Below the pieces are notes generated by a model. The model was given only the letters and a program-made list of their open reading frames with translations, made no database searches and was not told where the DNA came from. A program made the translations under genes and the position numbers. Shown here in pieces: positions 12,465-23,361 of a stretch of DNA of 64,000 nt. The first letter of the stretch is position 1; each line of letters starts with the position of its first letter. This DNA is from Metellina segmentata (lineage: Eukaryota > Arthropoda > Arachnida > Araneae > Tetragnathidae): the NCBI GenBank assembly GCA_947359465.1, contig OX375881.1:75415914-75479913 (forward strand), written 5' to 3'.

Positions 12465-12600
12465 TCAGAGATTTCAGGTATCAGGTGTTATTCAAATGAC
12501 GAGATATGTTGTCCCCTCATGATTTGGTTAGTTTTGTTAATGACGAGATACCTTGCTAAGACAGCCACCAAGAGGGTAAAGTGGACCCTTATTCTCTCAC
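12465..12600 (+). repeat. Dispersed 'gacgagatatc' repeat fragment
   Basis: Two degenerate gacgagata motifs with aagacagccaccaagagg downstream resemble 30,845-31,020, which has gacaaccaccaaggggaat in the same position. Confidence 0.5.
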
Positions 12601-12699
12601 TACCAAAATGTTTACTCACATTACCATGCAAGTTGCACCATTTTGTGTGAACCTTTTGGTACACTTTCTTGAATAATTTCTGTATTGAAAGAGTATTCT

Positions 12700-13740
12700 A
12701 GAACTATAGCACACTGATCTCAAACTCGTTCATAGCATCTGGGCTAAAGTTTGAAGAATAACTGTACTATCTATTAAAGTCAGTGTCATTACTCACAGTT
12801 GAAATCTTATTTAGTAAAACCATTAATAATGAGTAATGAAACCATCTATGCAAAACTTCAAATTAAATAACTGAATGACCATACTCCAAATGAAATAACA
12901 AGTTTTCAAAAAATGAAGCACCTCTTACTTCTTAGCGATGCTAATTCTTTCCTCTAAAAAAGCGCATGGGAAAATGCTTCCGATTCAGTCATTTTGCTAC
13001 TGTTAACTTCTAACTTCCACTTCAATTACACTCCATTCACACTTGTTCAAAGGCGAATCGGTATTGTTTGACATCCCAATCTATTTTCTCGTTCCCTCGT
13101 ATTTTCTATTTTGAGCTCATTTCTATCCGCCGAATTTATCTACTGCAATCAGCTGCTGAAGAATTTCATTTCAGCTCTTCTCCACGTAGTTTTAGCAATA
13201 TTATGGAGCCCCATATCTTATATTCATCTAATATATTTAATTAAGCGGTAATATTGGCGAATGAATTCCTTAGTTGTTGGGTTTTTACTGTTTATATCCG
13301 TGTGTTGCCATTCTCCAACAAGTAAATAATTCTTCTTTCTGTGCGAAGTTCACTACTGAAGTGTAAAGGAATGGAAGCAATTTCTGTATAAAGTTTCTGG
13401 TTAAAGATATCACGATATCGTTCCATATCCATTGCTGCCTGAGAGACAATATATTAATCGAAACAGCTTCCAGTTAAAATGACTCTGTTGAAATTTAATC
13501 CACAAAAGATAATCGATTATATTGTATCGACATTATGTACAATCATGTATCGATATTTGCATTAAATTATAAAGCAAAAATCTATATTTGTCATCTGAGC
13601 CTTTCTATCTTTATCTCGAGTCCTCTGAGTGTCACGAGATTTCTGAGAAGGTTGGTCGAAAGAAATTGGTTGATAGAAACCATGATTTTTTCAACATTTA
13701 GGAAAAGCCATTTTGATTATTTCCTTAGGGTCCTTCTTTA
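12700..13740. other. Non-coding, no gene seen
   Basis: No exon, TIR or tandem array recognised. Confidence 0.4.
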
Positions 13741-13759
13741 GGTGGGTATGTCCACTGCG

Positions 13760-13956
13760 CTAGCAACAGTTGAGGTGTAGGCGGCGCAGGTTCAAATCCT
13801 GTCAGGTGCATTCCTCTCTGGATGTATTTCCCTCTTCTGTGTTAATAAAACATTATTGTGCTGGTCTCTATTACTTTATGTTGTTGTATGTCTTGTGTCT
13901 ATCTCAGCTTAGCCAAATATGGTCCTTGCACTATAAAACTCCAAAACCAACCAACC
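13760..13956 (+). repeat. tRNA-derived SINE (family 2)
   Basis: A tRNA-like head includes a box B-like ggttcaaatcc (about 13,790). A body leads to the tail ccaaatatggtccttgcac, then ataaaactccaaaaccaacc. The same tail occurs at 40,437-40,622, 50,755-50,930 and 54,620-54,692, so this is a dispersed family. Non-autonomous; a polymerase III promoter is inferred from the box B. Confidence 0.65.
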
Positions 13957-13984
13957 TTAAAATAGGATCGTTTAAAAAGATTAT

Positions 13985-15030
13985 GTTGCTCCTTCTTAGA
14001 ATATAGTTCCTAGGAAATATTCTATAGCCTATTTTCTTATAATATGATCCTCTTCGGAAAGATTCTATTGCTCTTTTCCTTAGAATATAATCCTTTTGAA
14101 AGTTTCTATTGTCTCTTTTCTTAGAATAAATTATTTTGCAAGATTCTATGCTTTCTTCCTGAGAATATAATTCTTTTTTAAGAATATATTGCTTTCTTCA
14201 AGATAATTTAATTCTTTGACAATATTTCATTGCTTCTTTCCTAATAATATAATCCTTTGGAAAGATTCTATTGCTCCATTCCTTAGAATATAATCCTTTT
14301 GAAAAAGTTTCTAGTGTCCCTTATCTTAGAACGAATTTTTTTGCAAGATTCTATAGCTTTCTTCCTGAGAAAATAATTCTTTGCAAATATATTTTATTGC
14401 TTCTTTCCTTAGAGTATAATTCTTTCGAAAGATTCTATTCCTTAGAGTACAGTTCCTTGGAAAGATTCTATTGCCTATTTTCTTATAATATGATCCTCTT
14501 TGGAAATATTCTATTTCTCTTTTCCTTAGAATATAATCCTTTTTAAAATTTCTATTGTCTCTTTTCTTAAAATAAATCATTTTGCAAGATTGCCTTCTTC
14601 CTGAGAATATAATTCTTAACAAATATTTCATTACTTCTTTCCTAGTAAATAAATCCTTTGGAAAAATTCTATTACTCCTTTCATAAGAATATAATCCTTT
14701 TGAAATATTATATTGCTTTCTTCTTGAGAATATAATTCTTAGAAAATATTTCATTGCTTCTTTCCTCGAATATAAACATTTGGAAATATTCTATTACTGC
14801 TTTCCTTAGAATACAGTTCATTGGAAATATTCGATTGCCTGTTTTTTTATAATATGATCTTTTTTGAAAATATTCTATTGCTGCTTTCCTTAGAATATAA
14901 TCCTTTGGAAATTATTATCTATTGCCTCTTTTCTAAGAGTAGAGTCATTTGGCAAGATTCGATTGCTCTTTTCCTGAAATATATAACCCTTTGGAAAGTT
15001 TCTGTTGGGGATTGTGAGTATTTTGGAAGA
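13985..15030. repeat. Degenerate ~40-45 bp satellite array
   Basis: More than twenty units of the form cttagaatataatccttt, then ggaaagattctattgctc, are strung over a kilobase with a spacing of about 40-45 bp. Open frames of 79-142 codons on both strands follow the repeat period and should not be read as genes. Isolated units appear at about 16,340-16,400 (plus) and 51,480-51,610 (reverse). Confidence 0.85.
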
Positions 15031-15174
15031 AATACATCCTGCCCAGTCCTTTTATTGTAAAGGACAAATATATTCATTCGTGAATCAACTCAGAAGATGG
15101 TCGTCGCTGGATGACGCTTACGGCCTTGTCGGTGCCTGGTGGTATTGAAATTGTTGTCACGTAAAAAAACCAGA

Positions 15175-15720
15175 ACCACTCCTTTTCATTCGAGCAATTT
15201 TAACAGTAGAGAAAATTCAAATATGTCGTTTGACTGGAATCAACGTCCTTTCTAACAATTCAAAATCATGAATTTTGCTTAAGGGGCCGTCTTTATTTAA
15301 ATTGAGTATCAACTTCATAATTCCTAATGGAAACCCCTGTTTCGACACAATATTTCGAACTTAAATCAAAATTTAACTTCAGGTACAAAATCTCATGTCA
15401 TTAGGTCTTTTGAACCAGTACAGAAGGATTGAAACTCCCAATAGTTGAATCCGTTTCTTACACTTTTATGGCATATCTTCCTAAATAATATTTCTATAGC
15501 GCTGATATTTTGTAGCATGTTACTGACCAGCAACCCATACAAAATACATATAATATTTTATTTTTAAAATAGTTCTTCGTGTGTAATAATAATTACTAAG
15601 TTAATGTTTAAACATTATGAATTGTAACTATTATATTTTGATGGGAATTCATTCAGAAGGATTTCTAGTATGGCCATACAAAATTTCAGCTCATTCCTAT
15701 AGTTAGAGTTTGCGCTGCAT
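15175..15720 (-). repeat. Dispersed repeat, copy inverted relative to 63,290-63,870
   Basis: Matches in inverse order include cattcgagcaattttaacag here versus ctgctaaaattgctcgaatg at 63,830, and gctcattcctatag/catacaaaatttcagctc here versus the complementary phrases near 63,330. The copies are diverged. No coding signal, and the element type is unknown. Confidence 0.65.
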
Positions 15721-15729
15721 TACTTTTCT

Positions 15730-16399
15730 TCGTTATTGTAATTTTCGTGGGCAACCAAAAGTTTAAAAGACGTTTGACAAGCCTCGGGTAGAAATTCTAG
15801 TATCGTTTGCACTTGCAAAATAAATATAATAATTCTCTGATCGCTGAAAAATGCGTGTTTGGAATAGTTTTTAAATTTCAAATTCGGGTAGCTATAACTA
15901 TAATTAATCTCCATCTACAAATATCGATTTTCTATTTCGAGATGTTCCCTGAAATGTGCACCTTTTACAGTATTGAATATCTCGGGATATAAGGGTAGTA
16001 AAGTTATGAGATTTCATATTTGGACTAATTTAATGATGAAGAATCTGATTATGGCATTAAAGCATGGTGTTGTGTTTCTATTAAAAAATTTGCTGTTTGT
16101 TCAAAATTTGATGAAGACGTCTCCTTATGCAATGTATTTGGATTTGAATTTGTAGAGGACGTTATTCCCTATTGAATGATACCTTTGAATATGTTCTGGT
16201 ATGAATAGTGCACGAAATAAAGGAGGTGTTTCGGTTTATTTTTACATGATTATACATTAGAATAGGTAAATTCCAGCGCACTATAGGGTGCGCTATGTAA
16301 GAAAGAACGTGAGCATGGAGCAACAACAGAGGTTACGCTAGTTTCTATTGCCTCTTTTCTTTGTTTGGAATCCTTTGGGAAAATTATACTGGCCTTTTC
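15730..16399. other. Non-coding with satellite echo at its right end
   Basis: Short open frames only. From about 16,340 the sequence ctattgcctcttttctttg then ggaatcctttgggaaaatt is a diverged unit of the 13,985-15,030 satellite, into which the adjacent piggyBac derivative is inserted. Confidence 0.5.
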
Positions 16400-16403
16400 T
16401 TAA

Positions 16404-17115
16404 CCCACTGGCTGATTATCCCGCGATTTCCACGGGCAACTCAAATGTAGCAAAATTTGCTCATCCCGCGATTTTCGCGGGCAGGTGTTTTTCTATCTTT
16501 ATTGAGGAGCGCATCCCGCTTTTTCACCGTTTAACCAATGAAATAAATTACACACAGTGTTAGACGTTAAACTTATATTTTGGTCAACAGTTGTCGCTAG
16601 TCGTCCACTAAATTGCGGCATTTGAAGGTACTTTGTATTTACCGCTCTAACTTCGCGCTTTTGTTTGGCGCCTTTTTCTAATCAGAAATGGCTGCTAGAA
16701 AACGTTCAGCGATTGACAGAGTATATATTCCTGATGATTTATCAGATTCTGAAAGTGATTTTAGTTTTGATAGTGATAGTGATATAGATTTTTCGGACTG
16801 CTCCTCATATAGCGATGAATCTGATCATGATTCAATAAACTTGCAAAGCGTTAGGCAGTGGTGCAAAATTGATATGAAGAATATTCCTTGTCCTCCTCCT
16901 CCAGTTCCTGTTCGTGGAAATCCGGGAATTACTGTGTATATAGCTAACAATAACTTCTGACAGTTTAGTTTCTCATGATAAAAATCTATGTAAAAAGTAT
17001 TTAGAAAAAAAATAATGCATATTTCAATTCTCCAAGATATATAGATTTGTAATATGCAAAAAAAAATACACGATTTTTGTAGCGATTTCGGTCCACAAAT
17101 TGAGCAGTCAGAGGG
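16404..17115 (+). mobile_element. 712-bp piggyBac-derived mini-element
   Basis: TTAA flanks both sides (16,400-16,403 and 17,116-17,119). The left end begins cccactggctgatta and the reverse complement of the right end begins ccctctgactgctca, matching at most positions, so it has the piggyBac hallmark of TTAA plus CCC ends. Near the left end are two cccgcga...cgggc hairpin motifs (16,430 and 16,472). It contains the N-terminal part of a transposase and lacks the catalytic domain. Confidence 0.8.
16688..16960 (+). CDS. Truncated piggyBac transposase N-terminus (90 aa)
   Basis: The frame starts at ATG 16,688 and ends at TGA 16,960, uninterrupted. Residues 1-12 are basic (AARKRSAIDRVY). Residues ~17-50 are an acidic Ser/Asp run typical of piggyBac N-termini. 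Then come a Trp/Cys segment (VRQWCKID), a proline stretch (PCPPPPVPVRGNPGI) matching the family's W.ki....PPpP.F.G.pGi region, and a short unrelated tail before the stop. The DDD catalytic core and the Cys-rich zinc-binding C-terminus are absent, so it cannot transpose DNA. Whether it is expressed, or could bind or interfere with full-length enzyme, cannot be told from sequence. The identification rests on the TTAA/CCC ends as well as the protein. Confidence 0.7.
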   Translation: MAARKRSAIDRVYIPDDLSDSESDFSFDSDSDIDFSDCSSYSDESDHDSINLQSVRQWCKIDMKNIPCPPPPVPVRGNPGITVYIANNNF

Positions 17116-17189
17116 TTAAAATAGAATCATTTAATCGATTCTATGTGTCTAGAAGATCAGAAGTCATGTAGGGTAATGGTAATGGTAAT

Positions 17190-17310
17190 TTTAGTTAACG
17201 TCGTACTAGAACAACACAACGGGCTATTGACGAGTCATGTAGGGAAAGACATCAATCTGCGAGGTGAAATTTTACGTGTGAACTCCTCAGATGGTTAGTT
17301 TCTAGAGACA
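17190..17310 (-). repeat. SINE 3' fragment (family 1)
   Basis: It contains gttaacgtcgtactagaaca then acacaacgggctattgacga, the conserved end of the SINE best seen at 55,893-56,222, followed by a degraded body. Confidence 0.65.
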
Positions 17311-17319
17311 GTATTTTAA

Positions 17320-18620
17320 GAATAGTTTAAGGTTAACATTAATCCCCTCTTAATATAAGACCTAAATACTTTTCTTGCCTTATTTTAATCGGGGTGAGTA
17401 AAAACATTAAAGACTCACAAACTTGGTTACAAAAACTTTTATTAATCTTTCTATTTACGCTTTGTAGAGTTATTTTGACTTTGTTTAAACCCACGACTCC
17501 CCAGAAATACCATCCAAACTACTTTTTAGCTCAAAAAAAGACTAATTCCTTTGCCTTAAAGCGTTTACCTAATTGTGTGCTGAAAGTGTTCTCTTTACAC
17601 TAATTGCCTTTCAAAGTACCGGGTTTAATCTCAAATTACAGCTTAATTCGAGTTTTTAAGCTCCGCTGCAAACTGGAAACAATGACTGCAATTTGAAACG
17701 AATGGGAGGTTTTCAGCTAACTCAACAAGTGTGTTTAATTAAATCTAATTAAATTTTCTCTCTCTTATAGCGGCTATATATTGTAATCTGATCAAGATTT
17801 CTTTAACAGACTGTTAATGCTCATTTTTTCGCCATTTCAGCTTCCAAAGGTTGTAAAACTTTCACACTTTTCAACACCCTGTAGACTATTTTAAATTACC
17901 TTCACAAAAGAGGGTTTTAAGGTATTTACTAAGGACAAAAACCAAAAGACATTGAACAAGTGTGTTTATTTCGAATTTCGGTAGGTTTAAAACAGTATTC
18001 TTCCTATCCATGCGTAGGAGTGAATCAATGTGAATCAATTTATTTGTAATTGCTCGGATTTAATCGTATTCGCAAAATAAACTTTCTTTTAAAATACAAA
18101 GAATAATATAGATTTTAATTCCGACAAGACAGAAATCGTATAATTTAAACAATTTAAGTTCCAAGTAGATTCCGCGCGTATCTGTTCTTCAACAGTTGCA
18201 CTAAGTAATTCTTGTTAGCTATTTCAATTCAAACCTCATTTTAGCATGATGAAACATTAAAACAAACCAAAGACAAATATCTTTTTGACCAAAGTGAAGT
18301 AGGATAATTAATGAAATAGGTACTCGCGCAATATAAAGAAGTTCATGGAATTTAAAAGGGGCTAACCACATAAATCTAAACTGAACAATAGTACAGCTTA
18401 TCCGTTAATGGAACTGCAGCATAAAACTCACTCAACCAAGTAAACCAAGCCGTTTTAAAGCCACGTAACAACGCTTGAATTTATTAGCAACTACTTTATT
18501 GTAACGTAACAAAGGTGGAAATAAAGAAACCCTAAACACCTAAACTTATGTAATGTTTCAATTTTACAAAACAAAACAAAAAAACTTGAATATGGCATTG
18601 CACGATAGGTTTGGCAGAAT
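17320..18620. other. Non-coding, no gene seen
   Basis: A/T-rich sequence without recognised exons or element ends up to the 8-bp duplication at 18,625. Confidence 0.45.
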
Positions 18621-18632
18621 GTGTATATACAC

Positions 18633-18965
18633 TAGGGTGGGCCGAAAAACACTTGTTTTCGAAATCGATATTCTTATAGTGCGGAAAGGGTTCTCTCTGG
18701 GTTCAATAAACACGGTGTAAAATATTGTTTTGATTGGATAATATCTTCTGCCCCCGCATCGCACTTAAATTTTGGAAATTTGGGTAAAAATTGGCACATT
18801 TTACTCGGCGTAGGAAATATAATTATTTTTCAATATTGCTATTCTAATAGTGCGGAAAAGGTGCCCATTGGGTTCAACAAGAAAGGTGTAAAATATTTTT
18901 TCGATCGAATGATATATTCTGTTCGCAGTTGAAATTTTGCTATTTTTGAAGAAAATTTCACTTTA
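18633..18965 (+). repeat. Left terminal inverted repeat with two sub-repeats
   Basis: It matches 24,085-24,418 in inverted orientation. Within it, the block gaaatcgatattcttatagt to gcggaaagggttctc (from 18,660) recurs as aatattgctattctaatagt to gcggaaaaggtgccc (from 18,829), each followed by ggtgtaaaatatt. It therefore contains two diverged subunits about 170 bp apart. Confidence 0.85.
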
Positions 18966-19545
18966 TCTTGTTTTTTCATACTGCATGTATCTGACAAGAA
19001 GTAAAAGGAGTGGAGGGGGGTTCACAAATCACATTCCACCGCACTTGTTTCCAGTGTTCTGGTAATTTCATTATACGTATTGTCGTGACACTTGTTGCTA
19101 CTGTGACTGGTGCCTGGGAAGAGACATCGTGGTGCCTTTTACTACTAGTTCGCGCTACGAAATCGGAAGTGTGTGAGTTTTTAAATTAGGTTCTTCGTTC
19201 TTTTGGTTTAATTGATTTGTTAATAGACATGACATCAAAAATCAGTACGCGGAACAAATTTAAATGTCCAATATTTGGAAGCCCCAAAGATATCTCAAAT
19301 AAATCTTCCTACATACGAAGATATGCTGTGTTGCTGCTTCTTTGAGAGATCAAATCTTGCACCTATGGTGTAGATCGTGTTATAAAGTGGTTATTTGAAT
19401 GAATAAACAGGTTCGTGATCTAATTCCTAGATAGGTTATCTGGACATACAATGTTGGCCGTAAATGGTTTTAAAAAATTGGCTCGTGAAAGGCTAATGCA
19501 AAGTCGGTAAGACGTCGGTCGTTTAGAATAAAAGAGTTTCTGAAG

Positions 19546-20344
19546 ATGGACTCACCAGATGACGTTCTTTCACTTCCCGAAGTTGATGCTGTGGGAAAAC
19601 CTGGGCATGGTGAAATCAACCACGAAGAAAAGTCGCGACGCAAATACTGGAGAGTCAACAAATTCTTTATTCAGCTTCTAAGGGATCGCTGGTCACTGTG
19701 GTCGAGTTCGATGCCGGTGTTATGGAAGAGACGTCCTTATTTCCCTCAGATAGTGTCCATGGCTACTCATCAGGGGATTGGATCGGCTACGAGGACGACT
19801 TTGAGGAATTGGTCGAGGAATTGATTATTCAAAATCCAAAGATTTCAATGAAATCTAACAGGGGCGGATCTGGAGTTGTCCGTGGCTCGGAAGAACAGCC
19901 ATACAGATGAAGACGCGTTCATTTAATATTGAACGATTAGAAGTCGTAGTTTTGGGGCGAAAACCGCTGCATACGATGAGTCCGATCATTCTATCTCCAA
20001 AAAAAACGAAGACGAGAGGTTATCAGTTTTGGAGTGGAAACGCCGCCGCAAAGCAAAGAAGTCGCATCCCTGTCTCAATCTCAAAAAAGGAGACGAGAAG
20101 ATCGTCAGTTTTTGGTGTGAAAAAAACCGCTGCAATGCAAAGGAGTCGCATCCCTGTCTCAATCTCAAAAAAGGAGACGAGAAGATCGTCAGTTTTTGGT
20201 GTGAAAAAAACCGCTGCAATGCAAAGGAGTCCTATCTCTCTAACTGAAAAAAAGGGGGGTTCCCTAGCAGAGAAAATCAGTCCCTACGTCTTCTTTCCGG
20301 GATCGCCAAAAACGAAGGTCACCCCAATGCGAGGGGGAAATTAA
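19546..20344 (+). other. Possible N-terminal coding region of the hAT-like element, broken
   Basis: Pieces of open frame follow each other in three frames. From ATG 19,546 comes an 80-residue-like stretch (MDSPDDVLSLPEVDAVGK). At about 19,690 another frame gives FDAGVMEETSLFPSD and an acidic DWIGYEDDFEELVEEL. From about 19,907 there is a basic stretch built on the 84-bp repeat. Composition looks protein-like but the frames do not join without indels. I recognise no domain. It may be an accessory protein or the N-terminus of the transposase, or a decayed insertion. Confidence 0.35.
19980..20232 (+). repeat. 84-bp in-frame tandem repeat (3 to 4 copies)
   Basis: gtcgcatccctgtctcaatc occurs at 20,061 and 20,145, and a diverged start occurs at 20,229, giving a period of exactly 84 bp (28 codons). 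The copies from 20,061 to 20,228 are near-identical, whereas an upstream unit from 19,980 is diverged and 81 bp long. All three forward frames and the opposite strand stay open over parts of it. Confidence 0.85.
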
Positions 20345-20789
20345 CGCCAATAATTTTACATACAGTACGCGGGAGAAAGACAGCCGGGGTTATTCCTTTA
20401 TCCCAACGGAATGTTAAAAAACTTCAGGAAGAAGAGAGCCAAAACACGCCAACATCTTCCGGTCATTAAGAAGTGTCACGTTGAAGGTTAAGTGGGGTGG
20501 ATTTGACCTTGAAAGGTCACCAATTGTCCAATCAGGGTGGACAAGGTATAGATGAGACCGTGAGAATGATGAGGGGTCGCTGTGCCCTAATCAAGGAATC
20601 ACTCAAAGCAGAATTCCAAGAAGGGAAAAAGCCTGAGAAAACCAATGTATGCTTTCAAGATTTTCGTTGTTAGGAAGCCGGGAATGGGATTGAAAAAAAC
20701 AACTTTACAGGGAATCCAATTTTTGGTCTCATTTCTTTTCCAAAAAATCTGGGGTGGATGGAAAATAATTAAAACATGTGGGGAAGGGT

Positions 20790-22939
20790 AAGCCTTCACC
20801 ACAGCACCCAAAACTGGGAACAAAGAACTGAGTTTCTCGAGAATTGCGGAAAATGTTGCAACTAAAATCGTGTCTGTATGGGCAAAAGCAAGCACCACTA
20901 TTCCCATTGTGACCCATTCTCGAAAATTTGCAATACTGCAAATGATCCATACCTACCATAGAAAATATACCAATTTTAAGAGGTCTTACAAAAGAGATAA
21001 GACCAGTAAGGCTTTCCAAACAAAGATCAAAGCGTTTCGACAAGAAGCATGCACAAGGTTATTTGACATTGCGGTCTGCAAATGTATTACTTTTTAAGAT
21101 TGCACATGCGAACGTACTAGAAAATTACCTCGAAATGAGCATAATTTCCTGAAAGGATCAACGGACAACGAGACTTATTTACATCGGCTCGCTTGACATT
21201 AAAGAAACAAAACGACTTTAGAATATTACTGATAATACTGAAAGAAAGGCTCACAATTTATAGTATTTAAATCATCCACAAGCAACGCCTAACGTAGGGT
21301 ATGTAGATTATGAAGAAACGGATTGTTCTTCAGATATATCTAAAGTAGATTTAAATCTGGACATTTACAAACCATCAACATCGAACCGTTTAATCTATCA
21401 TACTGATCCTAGTTACAAACAATCAACTCCGATTGTATCTAAATAATCACAAATGCGACTTGGCCTCCCTTCAACTCCTGTGGTTGCCGACAGGTTTGAT
21501 GTCTCGGACCTGGATGTGGCTACAATTGCTTTAAGTGTTTTACACGATGTCGGTCTTATAACTATCAACAACTCAGATTTGGTGGTTGACAAAAACAAAC
21601 TGCGAAGGGAAAAGGCTAAAGTTAGAAACAATTTAAAATGTCAAGCTTTAAGTGATGATCAGGCATTACTGTTGAAGGGGCTGTATTTCGAAGGTCGTAA
21701 AGATTCTACATTGATAGAGAAGATAGTAGATACTAAAAGATATGCGAGAAAAGCAAAAGAGGAACATTTATCTCTTATTGAAGAACCGGGTTCACGTTAC
21801 ATTACTCATTTGAGTCCATCATTTGGCACCGCAAAACAAATTTCCGTGACTATTACTGGATATTTTGAAGGGATCACAAGAGATCTTTCTCAGCTTCTGG
21901 AAATTGGCTGTGACGGCACATCTGTTAATATCGGATGGATGTCCGGTGTAATTCGGTGTTTGGAATTGAAACTCAGAAAATCTCTGCATTGGGCTTCTGC
22001 AAATGTCTTCTGCATTTTAATGAACTCTCTCTGAGGCATCTGTTTGAAACGTTGGATGGGTCAACAAATGGAACAAAATCATATTCTGGTTTTATTGGGA
22101 AGGCGCTCCTTACATGTGAAACTTTGCCAGTGACACCTTTCGAAATTATTGACGGCGAGTTACCAACAACTGATAGACGTGACTTAAGTAAGGATCAAAT
22201 GTACTTGCTAGAAATATCTCAAGCGGTGCGATTGGGTAGTTGTTCTGATGAACTGGCTAGACGTAGTCCTGGTTCATTATCACATTCACGCTGGCTGACA
22301 ACAGCGAACAGAATTCTTAGACTATATGTTAGTTCTCCAGATCCTTCTATGAAGTTGAAACAAATTGCTGAGTTTGTTATGAAAGCTTACACTCCCAACT
22401 GGTTTAATATAAAGTCCCAACACTCGCTGAAAGATGGAGCTAAGCATGTGTGGAATACTATTTCTAGATCTAGGTATTTATCTTAAGACCTCAAGGACGT
22501 CGTTGATGGAGAAATTTGTCGAAATTCGTTATTTGCTCATCCTGAGAATATCTTGCTGTGTATGTTGAAGGATGAAAGACCGCACATCAGAGAACTTGCT
22601 GCTCGACGTATAATTAAGTCCAGAGAGTCATCTTCCAATGTTAAGTCAGTACGTGTATTTCTCCCACCAAAACTGAATTTTGAAGCTGCTGACTATACGG
22701 AAATGATTGACTGGTCATCAATTACTATTACTTCTCCACCAATCTTCCGTGATATATCCACTACCATATTTAGTTCCATTGTGCGTGATAAGAAAAATCC
22801 AGAATGGGACTTTGTTCACTTCCCATGTCACACACAGGCAGTTGATACATGTGTCAAGTTAGCGACAGAAGCATCCGCTAAGGTTTATGGGTTTCAAAGT
22901 AGAGACGGTGTTTGGAACTGTAGAGTTCTGTTAGAGTGA
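20790..22939 (+). pseudogene. hAT-like transposase pseudogene (DGTxVNxG family)
   Basis: Reading continues over about 690 codons with five lesions: TAA at 21,095; an extra A near 21,153; TAA at 21,447; a one-base frameshift near 21,990; TAA at 22,484. Order of recognisable segments: an N-terminal Cys region (LFDIAVCKC, CTCERTRKLP; 21,050-21,140); KDQRTTRLIYIGSLD (21,155-21,200); RFDVSDLDVATIALSVLHDVG (21,495); EIGCDGTSVNIGW (21,900), where the Asp is the likely first catalytic residue; CLLHFNELSLRHLF (22,005), a CxxH motif; HSRWLTTANRILRLYV (22,290), an RW motif; ERPHIRELAARRI (22,575) near the C-terminus. CxxH plus RW recalls hAT transposases. I know relatives only as unnamed arthropod proteins. 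It cannot be translated as it stands. Confidence 0.75.
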
Positions 22940-23361
22940 CGGACCAACTTGTTTCTTATGTTTTATTTCAAACACGTTGAACAAGTACTATATACATATT
23001 TACAATAGATATGCTAAAATGGGGAATAAATCCCGCTAGAGAGCCAAGTCTCATACATGTTCCTATGGAAGCTACAAAGGTTCTGCTGCGACGCACTTCT
23101 CAGCAGGGTCACATGACCGACTGCTATGAATTAGCGGGTGCTCGGACAGACGGGTTCATTAGATCCACATTTTTTCCCTATCAATTATGCCTGAATTCGA
23201 CCATAAGGCTGATTTCAAGCCTCTTCCTGCTGATTAAGTGGAAGTAAACTTTCGGTATTAGCATGTCATAACTTTTCTATGGCTACAGTATTCTTAACAA
23301 ATATTATATTAATATATTGCGAACCAGTTATTGTTTAATAATTTTCAGGCAATATAATCAA

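Noticed and set aside
14271..15060. Open frames of 79-142 codons on both strands
   Set aside because: They track the ~40-45 bp satellite; the repeated FxxEYNSFE-like pattern is the translated repeat.
18564..18764. 66-codon minus-strand frame similar to one at 24,254-24,523
   Set aside because: The similarity is explained by the terminal inverted repeats of the transposon, not by duplicated genes.
20599..21043. Two ~100-codon minus-strand frames
   Set aside because: Antisense shadows of the N-terminal part of the hAT-like transposase.
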